Assembly (NCBI RefSeq): GCF_003014595.1
Contig: NZ_PYGK01000005.1
Location: 310,001-374,000 of the forward strand
Length of the DNA: 64,000 nt
Reading direction: 5' to 3'
Origin: Chitinophaga ginsengisoli
GTDB taxonomy: Bacteria > Bacteroidota > Bacteroidia > Chitinophagales > Chitinophagaceae
This document shows positions 54,085 through 62,821 of this stretch, in pieces (position 1 is the stretch's first letter; each line of letters opens with the position of its first letter). The position numbers were made by a program, and so were the translations under genes. The notes beneath the pieces were generated by a model. It ran no database searches. It was not told the DNA's origin and worked only from the letters and a program-made list of their open reading frames with translations.

Positions 54085-54618
54085 TTATTTATTCACTACC
54101 GGCATTAATCCGTTGAATTCTCCGGACACTTTGGCATCGCCGTAGTTCAATATGTATGATATGCGGTAAGTTTCACCTGGAGGATCTTTCTGAATGGTGA
54201 TCCTGCCATCCTGCAGGTCTGTCAACTGTTTGCCAGTACCGGGCGTAATGGTATTGTTGGCGAAACCGGCGCCCAGCACAACATCTGCCGCACTGAAATT
54301 CACACGTTTGTCAAATCCGGCAGCACCTGCATCTTTGAACGTATATGTTTGCCCGTTCACAAAAGTATCCACCTGAAAGGAAACGCCATCGATCTTGCCA
54401 CTAAAGGCGGCAGCATTGATATTCACATTAGACATCAGCATTCTTCCACCTTCTTCTACACTCCATTGTACACGGAAGCCGAAAGGCGTTGCAGTAGTTT
54501 GTTTGTCTTGTCCCTCAATGGTAAAAGCGCTTGCAGGAGTCTGGTTTTTGTTGTCGTCTTTGTTACAGGCAGTAAGCAATGTGACAGCGGCAGCAGCGCT
54601 GAAAAGTAGTCTTCTCAT
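54085..54618 (-). CDS. Hypothetical lipoprotein
   Basis: 177 residues with lipoprotein signal LLFSAAAAVTLLTAC (cysteine about 18) followed by an Asp/Asn-rich linker. The body (about 30-177) is beta-rich and contains FRVQWSVEEGGRMLMSNVNINAAAFSGKIDGVSFQVDTF. No family is recognised. Single gene between two terminators. Confidence 0.75.
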   Translation of the reverse strand: MRRLLFSAAAAVTLLTACNKDDNKNQTPASAFTIEGQDKQTTATPFGFRVQWSVEEGGRMLMSNVNINAAAFSGKIDGVSFQVDTFVNGQTYTFKDAGAAGFDKRVNFSAADVVLGAGFANNTITPGTGKQLTDLQDGRITIQKDPPGETYRISYILNYGDAKVSGEFNGLMPVVNK

Positions 54619-54816
54619 GGTTTTGTTGTGTTTTAATTAAGTCCAGGTTTTTAAATAAATGGTTGCATGTTCATCGGAGAGGAAATTGTTGTGTCTTCGT
54701 ATTTGTCCCACTAGTGAAAATATACAAGGGCATATTTTTTTTGCGCATGAATCCTATTGACAAGAATAATGCCAGATCAGGGATGCCTTTTTCCGGATAT
54801 TCATATGGGGAAACAT

Positions 54817-54849
54817 AAAAAAAAGGCTGTCACATTTCGGTAAACAGCC
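54817..54849 (-). terminator. Rho-independent terminator after bioA
   Basis: GGCTGT (54825-54830) pairs with ACAGCC (54844-54849), and eight A on the plus strand (54817-54824) give a T-run on the minus strand. Placed 9 bp past the bioA stop. Confidence 0.75.
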
Positions 54850-54857
54850 CTGTAAAA

Positions 54858-56108
54858 CTACTTTATCTGTTGTATCCAATCTTTCATTACCTGTAAGATA
54901 GTCAGCAGTTCTTTCTCGCTGATAATATACGGCGGCATCAGGTATAACACATTGCCGATAGGACGTAACCACACACCGTGTTGTTGAGAGAATTCCTTAA
55001 AGCCCGACAAACAGGCTGCATCTTTCATTTCAATGGCGCCAATGGCGCCTATTGATCTTTTTGCAACAATAGCAGGAGAGGTGAAACTATCAAACTGTTC
55101 CCTGATGATGGATTGTATCTTATCTATTTTCTGCAGATACTGTTCTTCTTCAATAATAGAGATACTTTGCAGCGCCACCGCACAGGCAAGTGGATTGGCC
55201 ATAAAAGTAGGACCATGCATCAGTGCCTTTTCATAGTTATCTCCCAGGAAACTGTCGAATACTGCTGATGTAGCAAGTGTGGCAGCGTGCCCCATATAGC
55301 CAGCAGTCAATGCTTTACCGAGTATCATGATATCGGGCGTAACACCTGCATGTTCCGCAGCAAACAATTTACCTGTACGACCAAAACCAGTGGCTACTTC
55401 ATCAAAGACGAACAGCACATTATATTTTGTACAGAGCTCACGGGCTGTTTTCAGGTAGAGGGGAGAATAGATGTTAAAGCCACCTGCACATTGTACAATA
55501 GGTTCGACAATAAACGCAGCGATGTTCTGATGCTCACGCTGTAACAGCGCTTCCAGCTTATCAGTAGCCTGTTTGACTACTGCCGCATCTGCATCGAAGC
55601 CTCCTTCCGGAATATCGAGTATATATCCTCTTCTCAATACATCAGAAAAGGCACGTGTGAAGTCGGAATCATCGCTGACTTCCATGGCTTTGAAAGTATC
55701 GCCATGATAGCCGTTCTTCAGCGATATAATTTTGCTTTTGCCATTATAGCCGATGTTCTTCCAGTACTGAATACTCATTTTCAGTGCTACTTCCACACCA
55801 ATAGAACCGCTGTCGGAAAAAAAGACATGGTTGAGGCCTTCGGGAGTAATACGCACAAGTGTAGCCGCCAGGTCCAGGGCCGGGTTATGTGTCATACCGC
55901 CCAGCATGACGTGAGCGAATTTATTGGCCTGTGTAAGTAAAGCGGCATTGAGCGCCGGATGATTGTATCCATGTATGACTGCCCACCAGGAAGAGATCCC
56001 ATCAATCAGTGAGCGGCCGTCTTCCAGGTGCATCATCACACCTTCTCCGGATACCATCTTTGGCAACTCACTTATCTGTCTCATTTGTGTATACGGATAC
56101 CACAGCAT
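54858..56108 (-). CDS. bioA: Adenosylmethionine-8-amino-7-oxononanoate aminotransferase
   Basis: 416-residue class III PLP aminotransferase of biotin synthesis, making 7,8-diaminopelargonate with SAM as amino donor. Signatures: LWYPYTQM at the very start, GISSWWAVIHGYNHPALN (about 39), FSDSGSIGVEVALKM, VFDEVATGFGRTGKLFA (about 235) and the PLP lysine in ILGKALTAGYMGH (about 265). The Trp-Trp pair and opening motif distinguish BioA from other class III enzymes. Stands alone; the other bio genes are not in the window. A TAnnTTTG core is 18 nt upstream. Confidence 0.93.
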   Translation of the reverse strand: MLWYPYTQMRQISELPKMVSGEGVMMHLEDGRSLIDGISSWWAVIHGYNHPALNAALLTQANKFAHVMLGGMTHNPALDLAATLVRITPEGLNHVFFSDSGSIGVEVALKMSIQYWKNIGYNGKSKIISLKNGYHGDTFKAMEVSDDSDFTRAFSDVLRRGYILDIPEGGFDADAAVVKQATDKLEALLQREHQNIAAFIVEPIVQCAGGFNIYSPLYLKTARELCTKYNVLFVFDEVATGFGRTGKLFAAEHAGVTPDIMILGKALTAGYMGHAATLATSAVFDSFLGDNYEKALMHGPTFMANPLACAVALQSISIIEEEQYLQKIDKIQSIIREQFDSFTSPAIVAKRSIGAIGAIEMKDAACLSGFKEFSQQHGVWLRPIGNVLYLMPPYIISEKELLTILQVMKDWIQQIK

Positions 56109-56125
56109 AGTCGTAAAAATTCCCG

Positions 56126-56133
56126 CAAAGATA
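56126..56133 (-). promoter_or_regulatory. Bacteroidota -7 element for bioA
   Basis: CAAAGATA reads TATCTTTG on the minus strand (exact TAnnTTTG), 18 nt before the bioA ATG. Confidence 0.6.
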
Positions 56134-56278
56134 TTAAATCCGGGTATAAGCTATATATGTAATAATGAAGTAGTATATATGCCGCCTGCTGCAAATAGAC
56201 AGACGGCTGCCATTACATATACCTAACGCTGTTAAGCATCCTCTCCATAAAAAAGGATCACCTGATGGTAAGTGGTAT

Positions 56279-56668
56279 TTATTTTTCTTCTGACTGTAAT
56301 ACAGAGAGGATATTCCCTGCGGGATCTTCAAACCAGGCTATTAATGGTCCGCCACTCCGCCGGCAGATACCTTTCTCATCTGTTTTGATCGGTTCGTTGT
56401 ATTGTAGAAAACGGATACCTCTTGCTGTAAGCCCGTCTACAGCCTCTTCTATATTCTCTACGGGGAAATTGAGGATCGTAAAAGTGGCAGGAGTATGATT
56501 ATCCTTCTGGTAGATCATGATGTTTCCTCCGCCATGGATGTTGAGCTGTAACACGTTACCATTCATTACTTCCTCTACATCAAGCCCAAGCGTATTACTA
56601 TAAAATTCCTTCGCCTTATTAATATCATTTACTGAAAATCCACTGAATGCTTTGGTGTTTTTAAACAT
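56279..56668 (-). CDS. VOC-family (glyoxalase/bleomycin-resistance-like) protein
   Basis: 129 residues from the ATG at 56668; 13 further upstream codons are open but start context is poor. Beta-alpha-beta-beta-beta repeats are visible: [27 protein letters not shown] opens the first module and [18 protein letters not shown] closes the second, with an E/D at the end of each strand as metal-ligand candidates. VOC proteins range over isomerases, dioxygenases and drug-binding proteins, so no substrate can be given. Confidence 0.82.
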   Translation of the reverse strand: MFKNTKAFSGFSVNDINKAKEFYSNTLGLDVEEVMNGNVLQLNIHGGGNIMIYQKDNHTPATFTILNFPVENIEEAVDGLTARGIRFLQYNEPIKTDEKGICRRSGGPLIAWFEDPAGNILSVLQSEEK

Positions 56669-56764
56669 AATGATAAGGTTTGGTGAGTGATGGTAAGTTA
56701 ATATCAATAAACGGACCGGAAGAGGGGTGAATGAGGCATATAGGAGGTGTACATCGGTCAGATA

Positions 56765-56795
56765 TTTGGTATGTGGAATAAAATATATATCTTTG
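56765..56795 (+). promoter_or_regulatory. Strong Bacteroidota promoter of the RNA ligase gene
   Basis: TTTG (56765-56768), 19 bp, then TATCTTTG (56788-56795): both elements match the Bacteroidota consensus. It predicts a leader of about 78 nt, in which TCATCTA (56802-56808) pairs with TAGATGA (56820-56826). Confidence 0.75.
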
Positions 56796-56877
56796 CGCCC
56801 CTCATCTATATACCTGGCCTAGATGAAATAAACAACATTTGTAACCCAAAAAACACTTCACATTCAGAAGTACAACA

Positions 56878-57885
56878 ATGGAAAGGAAATTAGTATCTCC
56901 GGTTGTCATAGACGACATACAACCTATTGCCGGGGCTGACCTCATAGAAGTTGCCACCGTTAAGGGATGGAAACTAGTGGTTAAGAAAAATGAATTCAAT
57001 ATCGGCGATCATGCGGTGTATTGTGAAATAGATTCATTCCTGCCTGTCAGGGAGGAATTCGAATTCCTAAGGAAAAGCTCTTACCGTAAAATGGGAGAGC
57101 AGGAAGGTTTCAGGCTGAAAACAATAAAGCTGAGGGGACAGGTCTCCCAGGGACTCCTGCTGCCTGTTAGCCTGCTGAATGGATACACTTACCAGATCGG
57201 GGAAGATGTATCCGCACGTTTAGGTATTATCAAATACGAGCCCCCTGTGCCGGCAGCATTGGGTGGTATTGCAAAGGGTTTATTCCCTTCTTTCATGCCT
57301 AAAACAGACGAAGAAAGGATACAGAACCTGAGTGCGCAGTACGAGGCGTTTAAGGAACATACTTTTTACGTAACGGAAAAGCTGGACGGTTCCTCTGTTA
57401 CCTTTTACCTGAACGAGGGTGTGTTTGGTGTATGCTCGCGTAATCTCGATCTTGAAGAAACTGCAGATAATACCTTCTGGAAGATAGCAAGAGCTGAAAA
57501 CATCGAAGAGAAGCTGTCTGCCCTGGGGAAGAATATCGCTATACAGGGAGAGTTGATCGGAGAGGGAGTACAGGGTAATGCATACGGTCTGAGAGGACAA
57601 ATGGTGCGCTTTTTCAACGCTTTTGATATCGACCGCTACGAATACCTGGCATTGGATGAATTTAAAGCGCTGATCGCTTCACTCGGATTGCAGACAGTGC
57701 CCATATTGGATCTGCAATACACCTTGCCTGCGTCACTAGAGGAATTGCTGACTATTGCAGATGGTGTGTCGGTGTTAAGTCCGCAGGGCAAAGCCGTAGA
57801 AAGAGAAGGATTAGTAATCCGCTCAACAGACAGAAAGATCTCATTTAAAGTGATCTCGAATAAGTTCCTGTTGAACGAAAGATAA
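56878..57885 (+). CDS. RNA ligase of the DraRnl (Rnl5-like) type
   Basis: 335-residue ATP-dependent RNA ligase. N-terminal OB-like domain (about 1-110) followed by the nucleotidyltransferase domain: lysine K168 in TEKLDGSS (motif I), GVCSRNL (motif III-like), IQGELIGEGVQGN (IIIa), EGLVIRS (IV) and FKVISNKFLL (V). The N-terminal OB module and length fit the ligase known from Deinococcus radiodurans, which seals nicks with an RNA 3'-OH. Stands alone with its own strong promoter and terminator. No PNK, RtcB-type or toxin partner lies nearby, so the RNA it repairs is unknown. Confidence 0.88.
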   Translation: MERKLVSPVVIDDIQPIAGADLIEVATVKGWKLVVKKNEFNIGDHAVYCEIDSFLPVREEFEFLRKSSYRKMGEQEGFRLKTIKLRGQVSQGLLLPVSLLNGYTYQIGEDVSARLGIIKYEPPVPAALGGIAKGLFPSFMPKTDEERIQNLSAQYEAFKEHTFYVTEKLDGSSVTFYLNEGVFGVCSRNLDLEETADNTFWKIARAENIEEKLSALGKNIAIQGELIGEGVQGNAYGLRGQMVRFFNAFDIDRYEYLALDEFKALIASLGLQTVPILDLQYTLPASLEELLTIADGVSVLSPQGKAVEREGLVIRSTDRKISFKVISNKFLLNER

Positions 57886-57919
57886 AAAAGGTGCTCCGCC
57901 ATACAGGCGGGCACCTTTT
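57886..57919. terminator. Bidirectional terminator
   Basis: AAAAGGTGC/GCACCTTTT plus CCGCC/GGCGG stem with one bulged base, flanked by A and T runs. It ends the RNA ligase transcript and, 4 nt past the fourth barrel gene, the opposing one. Confidence 0.8.
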
Positions 57920-57922
57920 GGC

Positions 57923-58615
57923 TTAAATGAATTTTTTAAGGAAATAACCTACTGTTAAACCTAAATAGCCGTTGTAACTTCTGGTCGCATCATAACTGGT
58001 ATTATTAGTTCCCAGGCTATAAATAACATTAAAGAACAGGCCATTTTTCAGTTCATAACCGGCGAGTAGGTTAATCCCCACATCGTAAGGTTTCATATAA
58101 GTTACATTCTCCTCATCATAATCGCGATTGAATGGTGGAGGTTTTTTATATTTTATGATGTCATAACCAAGCGAAGAAAACCGCCCATCCTGGTCATACC
58201 CCTCTACTCTTTCTCTTCCACTTATACCACGGCCGATATAGGGACCTGCTCCCAGAAATAACCTGCCATTACCGATCTTGGGTTTATACAACAGGTGTGC
58301 TTGTAATTCAAGATAAAGAAGGTGCCTTTTGTATTTGTAATGAGCATCATTTACATTGGCAATGGTGGAATAATTATAGCTCTTCTGGTTAAATATCAAT
58401 TGCGGCTGCAGATAGAAATCCTTCCATAAATGTTGATCTGCTACGAAGCCGGTGCGCCATCCGGTTCCATAGGATACTTTATAGTTCGAGGGGGTCCAGT
58501 TGATGTCGGGATATACGAAGGATAAATTATATCCTCCGATAACACCCACGGATGTTTGGGCATAGACGGGTGCTATACTAATGACGAGTAGAATAAATAG
58601 TATGATCTTTTTCAT
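57923..58615 (-). CDS. Outer-membrane beta-barrel protein, tandem copy 4
   Basis: 230 residues; signal LFILLVISIAPVYAQ. PorT-like small barrel with the shared opening TSVGVIGGYNLSF, a FVADQHLWKDFYLQPQLIFNQKSY segment, GAGPYIGRGISG, and a terminal GYFLKKFI ending in an aromatic/hydrophobic residue. Last of four paralogues in a row on this strand. Gap of 84 nt from copy 3. Function unknown; may bind a ligand at the surface or be structural. Confidence 0.82.
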   Translation of the reverse strand: MKKIILFILLVISIAPVYAQTSVGVIGGYNLSFVYPDINWTPSNYKVSYGTGWRTGFVADQHLWKDFYLQPQLIFNQKSYNYSTIANVNDAHYKYKRHLLYLELQAHLLYKPKIGNGRLFLGAGPYIGRGISGRERVEGYDQDGRFSSLGYDIIKYKKPPPFNRDYDEENVTYMKPYDVGINLLAGYELKNGLFFNVIYSLGTNNTSYDATRSYNGYLGLTVGYFLKKFI

Positions 58616-58699
58616 TGAATCTGAATTATGCTGAACAGTGAGATGAATTACATAAGCACTAAATGTTGTGCTCCTTATACTGTGATAACATATTGCTGG

Positions 58700-59401
58700 T
58701 TAGCTGAATCTTTTCAGGAAGTAACCTGCTGTCAGGCCGAAATAAGTGTTTTTACTTTCAAATCCCTTGGTATACCCACGGTTGTTTAATTCCCTGCTAT
58801 AGTTGACATTGAAAAAGAGGCCGTTCTTTAGTTCATAACCTGCAAGGAAATTAAATCCTACATCATAAGGTTTCACATGGAGTACATTACCATAACTGTA
58901 ATCAGGTCTTTTGTTCCTGTAAACTATGGCCGTGTAGTAGGTAGTTCTTTGTCGCACTCCGTTCTGATCGTAAGCTTGCACATCCGATTTTTCTAAGCCA
59001 CCGATGCCCCGGGCAATATAAGGACCTGCACCAACAAATAACTTACCCTTACCGATCTGTTGTTTAAACAGCAGATTGGCCTGTAATTCGAGATAGAGAA
59101 GCCGTGTTTTGAATTTACCAGTTGTATAAGCGGGTGCTACGTTAGTGGAGAAATTAGTATTGTACCCTTTCTCGTTCAATAATAATTGCGGTTGAAGATA
59201 GAATTTCTTCCATAAGCGTTTGTCTGCTACCAGTCCTGCCCGCCATCCTGACCTGGAAGTGATTTCGTGATCGGGCATTTCGTGTTTGGACTTAGGGAAA
59301 ATGGAGTTTACATTATATCCTCCGATAATACCTACAGATGTCTGGGCAAAGACAGGAGCAACGCCAATAACCAGTGATGCTAACAGTATAATTTTTTTCA
59401 T
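58700..59401 (-). CDS. Outer-membrane beta-barrel protein, tandem copy 3
   Basis: 233 residues with signal LLASLVIGVAPVFAQ. Same plan as its neighbours: TSVGIIGGYNVNSIF, LVADKRLWKKFYLQPQLLLNEKGYN, KLFVGAGPYIARGIGG and a C-terminal GYFLKRFS. Differences concentrate between the strand cores, at the expected extracellular loops (about 35-50, 75-95 and 140-170), as if the copies have diversified there. Confidence 0.82.
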   Translation of the reverse strand: MKKIILLASLVIGVAPVFAQTSVGIIGGYNVNSIFPKSKHEMPDHEITSRSGWRAGLVADKRLWKKFYLQPQLLLNEKGYNTNFSTNVAPAYTTGKFKTRLLYLELQANLLFKQQIGKGKLFVGAGPYIARGIGGLEKSDVQAYDQNGVRQRTTYYTAIVYRNKRPDYSYGNVLHVKPYDVGFNFLAGYELKNGLFFNVNYSRELNNRGYTKGFESKNTYFGLTAGYFLKRFS

Positions 59402-59485
59402 AAAGTTTTTGATTAGTTAAAACAAGGGAAAGGCCGGATCAATATAGCGCTTGTTCCAACTGCAGTATAGAACAGGCTCTATTAG

Positions 59486-60184
59486 TTAATCGAATCTTTT
59501 AAAGAAATAACCTACGCTCAAGCCGACATAGGTGTTTTTAGATTTATAACTATCATCGTAATACAGGTTCTTTAATCCACGGCTGTACACCGCATTGAAG
59601 AATAATCCATTCTTTAACTCATAACCTGCCAGGAAATTGATGCCTGCATCATAATGTTTTTCATAAACGTTGGGAGTATTATATACCACATTATTGCTGA
59701 ACTTTACAGGTACCTGCATATCATAATCTGTTCTTTGTCCGCCCAGCGATGAAAAGCCTTTCGCTTTTGATCTCCCTGTAATCCCACGAGCCAGATAAGG
59801 ACCTGCTCCCAGAAATACCTTGCCATGACCCAGCCGCTCCTTTAGAAGAAAATTGGCTTGTATTTCAAGATATAGTACCCGCAGATCACGTTCGGTCGAA
59901 TAGTCGAATCTGTCTGGCGCGCCGATGCTGGAGATTTTTTCATGAAGGCCTTTGGTGTTTAATAATAATTGTGGCTGCAGGTATAACTTCTTCCATAGAT
60001 GATGATCTGTTACCAGGCCAGCGCGCCATCTCGGTTTCAAAGAATAATCGTGATTAGCGTCTTGCTGCGGGCCTATGGGATACCTCCATGCCAGGTTATA
60101 TCCTCCGATAACACCTATGGAGGTTTGAGCAAAAACAGGTAGCATGCTAATGGCCAGCAGGGATAATAGGATGAGCTTTTTCAT
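59486..60184 (-). CDS. Outer-membrane beta-barrel protein, tandem copy 2
   Basis: 232 residues with signal LLSLLAISMLPVFAQ. Shares TSIGVIGGYNLAW, LVTDHHLWKKLYLQPQLLLNTKGLH, KVFLGAGPYLARGITG and YELKNGLFFNAVYSRGLKN with the other copies. A clear full-length barrel, not decayed. 84 nt upstream of copy 3. Confidence 0.82.
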   Translation of the reverse strand: MKKLILLSLLAISMLPVFAQTSIGVIGGYNLAWRYPIGPQQDANHDYSLKPRWRAGLVTDHHLWKKLYLQPQLLLNTKGLHEKISSIGAPDRFDYSTERDLRVLYLEIQANFLLKERLGHGKVFLGAGPYLARGITGRSKAKGFSSLGGQRTDYDMQVPVKFSNNVVYNTPNVYEKHYDAGINFLAGYELKNGLFFNAVYSRGLKNLYYDDSYKSKNTYVGLSVGYFFKRFD

Positions 60185-60245
60185 GGTTTCCTGAATTGTT
60201 GAAATGGGTAATAGGTTGATTGAATATACTACAAGATAATACCAG

Positions 60246-60941
60246 TTAACTGAATTTCTTAAGGAGATAGCCTACGCTTACACCCCAATAAGTACTTTTA
60301 GACCTGTTCCCGTCTGTGTTATAACCCTGATAGTTTAAGCCGCGGCTATACACCGCATTAAAGAACAAACCATTCTTTAGCTCATAGCCGGCCTGAAAAT
60401 TAATTCCGGCATCATAAGGTTTTTGATAAAGAACTGTAGGATCAGGAGTTTCTACTTTCCTTTTATATTTTACCGGATATGACCCATCGAAATAGAATCG
60501 TTCTCCTGTTACTCCGTTATAGCCTTTATATTTACACTTGCCACTTATACCACGACCCAGGTACGGCCCGGCCCCTACAAAAAATTTTCCTTTACCCCAT
60601 TCCTGCTTGAAAATAAAATTAGCTTGTAGTTCAAGAGATAATAATCTCGTACTGGTTTTGTTCGTATAATCTACAGGTCTCAGGTCGGTATAGTGTTCTT
60701 TCTCTCCTTTGTTGTTCAACAGCAACTGTGGCTGTAGATAAAATTTCTTCCATAAATGATGATCAGCTACAAGGCCTGCCCGCCAGGTCGATAGGGGAGA
60801 ATAGTCGCTAATGCCAACGGGCGATTGATATTGAGGATGACGGGATCCTGCATTATATCCTGCAATAACGCCAACGGATGTCTGGGAATAAACGGGTAAC
60901 ATGCTGATGGCCAGCAAGGCTAACAGTAGAAGTTTTTTCAT
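60246..60941 (-). CDS. Outer-membrane beta-barrel protein, tandem copy 1
   Basis: 231 residues with signal LLALLAISMLPVYSQ. First of the array in transcription order; shares LVADHHLWKKFYLQPQLLLNNKG and GYELKNGLFFNAVYSRGLNYQGY with copy 2, to which it seems closest. 61 nt before copy 2. An inverted repeat lies 51 bp upstream. Whether all four form one transcript is not clear, as no terminators are seen between them. Confidence 0.82.
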   Translation of the reverse strand: MKKLLLLALLAISMLPVYSQTSVGVIAGYNAGSRHPQYQSPVGISDYSPLSTWRAGLVADHHLWKKFYLQPQLLLNNKGEKEHYTDLRPVDYTNKTSTRLLSLELQANFIFKQEWGKGKFFVGAGPYLGRGISGKCKYKGYNGVTGERFYFDGSYPVKYKRKVETPDPTVLYQKPYDAGINFQAGYELKNGLFFNAVYSRGLNYQGYNTDGNRSKSTYWGVSVGYLLKKFS

Positions 60942-60992
60942 GAACGCTTAGGTTTAGTGATCCGAAAATAAATCAATCACTCTAAAAGAAAA

Positions 60993-61012
60993 GTTAAACT
61001 CAGCAGTTTAAC
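60993..61012. promoter_or_regulatory. Inverted repeat upstream of the barrel array
   Basis: GTTAAAC-TCAGCA-GTTTAAC: 7-bp perfect arms, 6-nt spacer, 51 bp before the first barrel gene. A candidate operator for the array. Confidence 0.4.
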
Positions 61013-61148
61013 ATGACCGGTTATCCTATTTTAACTTTTTATTTTCGTTTAAGCGATGCGGTAACACATTGCCATAACTACTACAGTCGTAACAGCCCCG
61101 CCATTTGTAGTATTTGTTGCAACATATTGCAACGGATCATTTTCGTTA

Positions 61149-61652
61149 TTAAATGAACGTACCTTCGTTTTGTTGCCCTTTTATCAATTCTATTGAATGC
61201 TCAACAAAGTCGAGGGCGCTGTCTGGCCCTTTGTCGGTGGCCGTTATTTCCAAAAGTATCCGACGTACTTCCAATATTGCTAAGGCCTTTTCTCTAACTT
61301 CCTCAGAAATCTCAGGCGCATATTTCCGTAGAATTTCGTACGCCTGGTATCTTGGCTCATACTCCATTTCGCAGACCATGTTTACAACTTCAATAAAGCT
61401 GTCCTTCACGTCCAAATTCTCCAATGCATATACCAAAGACCCATTGTGATGAGCCAACTTCTTGTCATTGATTTTTTCAATTATAAAAGGAATCGCCCTA
61501 TTGTATTTAACGTCGGAAAGAATGAAGGCTATTTGATTTCTAATGGTGTGATCTTCTGCAACAACAAAAAACCGTAGCAGTTCTTCTTTATTCTCTTCGC
61601 TAAGATTTTCAGCATTTATCCCTTTTAACGCATGATATAGTTCTGTCTTCAT
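61149..61652 (-). CDS. Small HEAT-repeat-like protein
   Basis: 167 residues, all-alpha, no signal peptide. About three HEAT-like helical pairs: NQIAFILSDVKYNRAIPFIIEKIND, HHNGSLVYALENLDVKDSFIEVVNMV and RYQAYEILRKYAPEISEEVREKALAIL. Such repeats mediate protein binding; no partner is evident. Lone gene. G+C looks lower than in its neighbours, which may hint at different origin, but this was only judged by eye. Confidence 0.72.
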   Translation of the reverse strand: MKTELYHALKGINAENLSEENKEELLRFFVVAEDHTIRNQIAFILSDVKYNRAIPFIIEKINDKKLAHHNGSLVYALENLDVKDSFIEVVNMVCEMEYEPRYQAYEILRKYAPEISEEVREKALAILEVRRILLEITATDKGPDSALDFVEHSIELIKGQQNEGTFI

Positions 61653-61877
61653 AGCATAGTTTGCTTTTATCCGGCCAGGCAGCCTGACTGTTTAAAGTTA
61701 ACAATTTTGTCGTCCGTCAAACAGTCTTAATTTCGGGGGCTGGCTACACATGTTAAATATTGAACGTGATGGTCTGATTGACAATGGGGATGGTGACAGG
61801 AACGATGGTTTGAAAATATTTAAATACCGCATTTGAGTATATATACTCATCGCAGTATACGCATCTGTTTCTATTAT

Positions 61878-62606
61878 TTATCTCCTGCTTTCAACCGTAT
61901 AAATGAAGCTGTCAGACTTGTAATACCCTAAGTTTAGTTCTATGGGTTTGTCCGACTGATCATATACAAAACGTTTGCGGAACAATATAGGGCTGCCCGC
62001 ATCTATCTCCAGTTTACCGGCAATGAAATTATCCGCCGCTTTTGCGCTGATCTCTTCTTTGGAAAGTGTTGCAATGACATTATAATCCTGCTCCAGTATC
62101 TCGTATAGTGGACGTTTAAAATCTTCTTCACCGTTAAGACCGATGATGGGATGAAAGTAAGACACGAAATATACAAATGGTCCCTCAGGGCGTCCTCTTA
62201 ACCTTTCCAGTTTCAGGACCTTTTCTTCCGGTTTGATATCAAAGAAGTGAATCAGTTCTTCATTCGGCTTCCCCCAGCTGATATGTAGTTCGAAGTTCCT
62301 GATGGGAATCCCCCTTGCTGCCATCTCCTGTGAGAAACTTTTCCAGTTCATGGATTTTGAACTGACTGTCTTCTCCGACACTTTAGTACCGATACCTTTC
62401 TTCCGGATCAGCAATCCTTCGTATACCAGTTTATTCAGGGCCTGCCTGAGCGTGGTACGGGAAATCCTCAGTTGTTGAGACAATTCGACTTCATTGGGCA
62501 GGAATTTGCCATTCCTGAACTGAGGATCTTCAATCATTTTCCGCAATAATTCCTCGGCCTGGATATGCAGGGGAACGGCACTGTTATGGTCAATAGAAAA
62601 CTTCAT
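61878..62606 (-). CDS. GntR-family regulator with UTRA ligand domain (HutC subfamily)
   Basis: 242 residues. N-terminal winged helix (about 5-72): LPNEVELSQQLRISRTTLRQALNKLVYEGLLIRKKGIGTKV is the GntR helix-turn-helix core. The rest (about 95-235) is a UTRA domain, which in this subfamily usually binds a sugar phosphate or related metabolite. Divergent from a GH38 alpha-mannosidase whose promoter carries palindromes, so it probably represses mannoside use. TAnnTTTG core 18 nt upstream of its own ATG. Confidence 0.9.
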   Translation of the reverse strand: MKFSIDHNSAVPLHIQAEELLRKMIEDPQFRNGKFLPNEVELSQQLRISRTTLRQALNKLVYEGLLIRKKGIGTKVSEKTVSSKSMNWKSFSQEMAARGIPIRNFELHISWGKPNEELIHFFDIKPEEKVLKLERLRGRPEGPFVYFVSYFHPIIGLNGEEDFKRPLYEILEQDYNVIATLSKEEISAKAADNFIAGKLEIDAGSPILFRKRFVYDQSDKPIELNLGYYKSDSFIYTVESRR

Positions 62607-62623
62607 ATGAAAAATAGAAAGGT

Positions 62624-62631
62624 CAAAAGTA
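62624..62631 (-). promoter_or_regulatory. Bacteroidota -7 element for the GntR gene
   Basis: CAAAAGTA reads TACTTTTG on the minus strand (exact TAnnTTTG), 18 nt before the ATG. Confidence 0.6.
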
Positions 62632-62663
62632 ATAGACCCGGTTCATAAAAGCATCAAAAAATA

Positions 62664-62695
62664 TTTGCTTTCTACGTCCATTGTCTATATGTTTG
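62664..62695 (+). promoter_or_regulatory. Promoter of the GH38 gene
   Basis: TTTG (62664-62667), 20 bp, TATGTTTG (62688-62695): a good -33/-7 pair. The predicted leader is about 120 nt and contains further operator-like sequences. Confidence 0.65.
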
Positions 62696-62702
62696 TACAT
62701 AT
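62687..62702. promoter_or_regulatory. Candidate GntR operator over the -7 element
   Basis: ATATGT-TTGT-ACATAT, 6-bp perfect arms with 4-nt spacer, covers the whole -7 element of the GH38 promoter, the ideal place for a repressor. Confidence 0.6.
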
Positions 62703-62781
62703 GAAAGCATTTCAAAGTACAAAGTTACGCTTATTTGTACAGAAGTGCTGGTAAATTAAGGGGGATTGTGCAGATATTATG

Positions 62782-62791
62782 TATGTACATA
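62782..62791. promoter_or_regulatory. Second candidate GntR operator
   Basis: TATGTACATA palindrome; with flanks it repeats the ATGT-xTGT-ACATAT pattern of the site 95 bp upstream. A partial copy (TTGTACAG) lies near 62736. Confidence 0.5.
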
Positions 62792-62821
62792 TAGCTTATC
62801 TATAAACTACTGACCTGGAAT

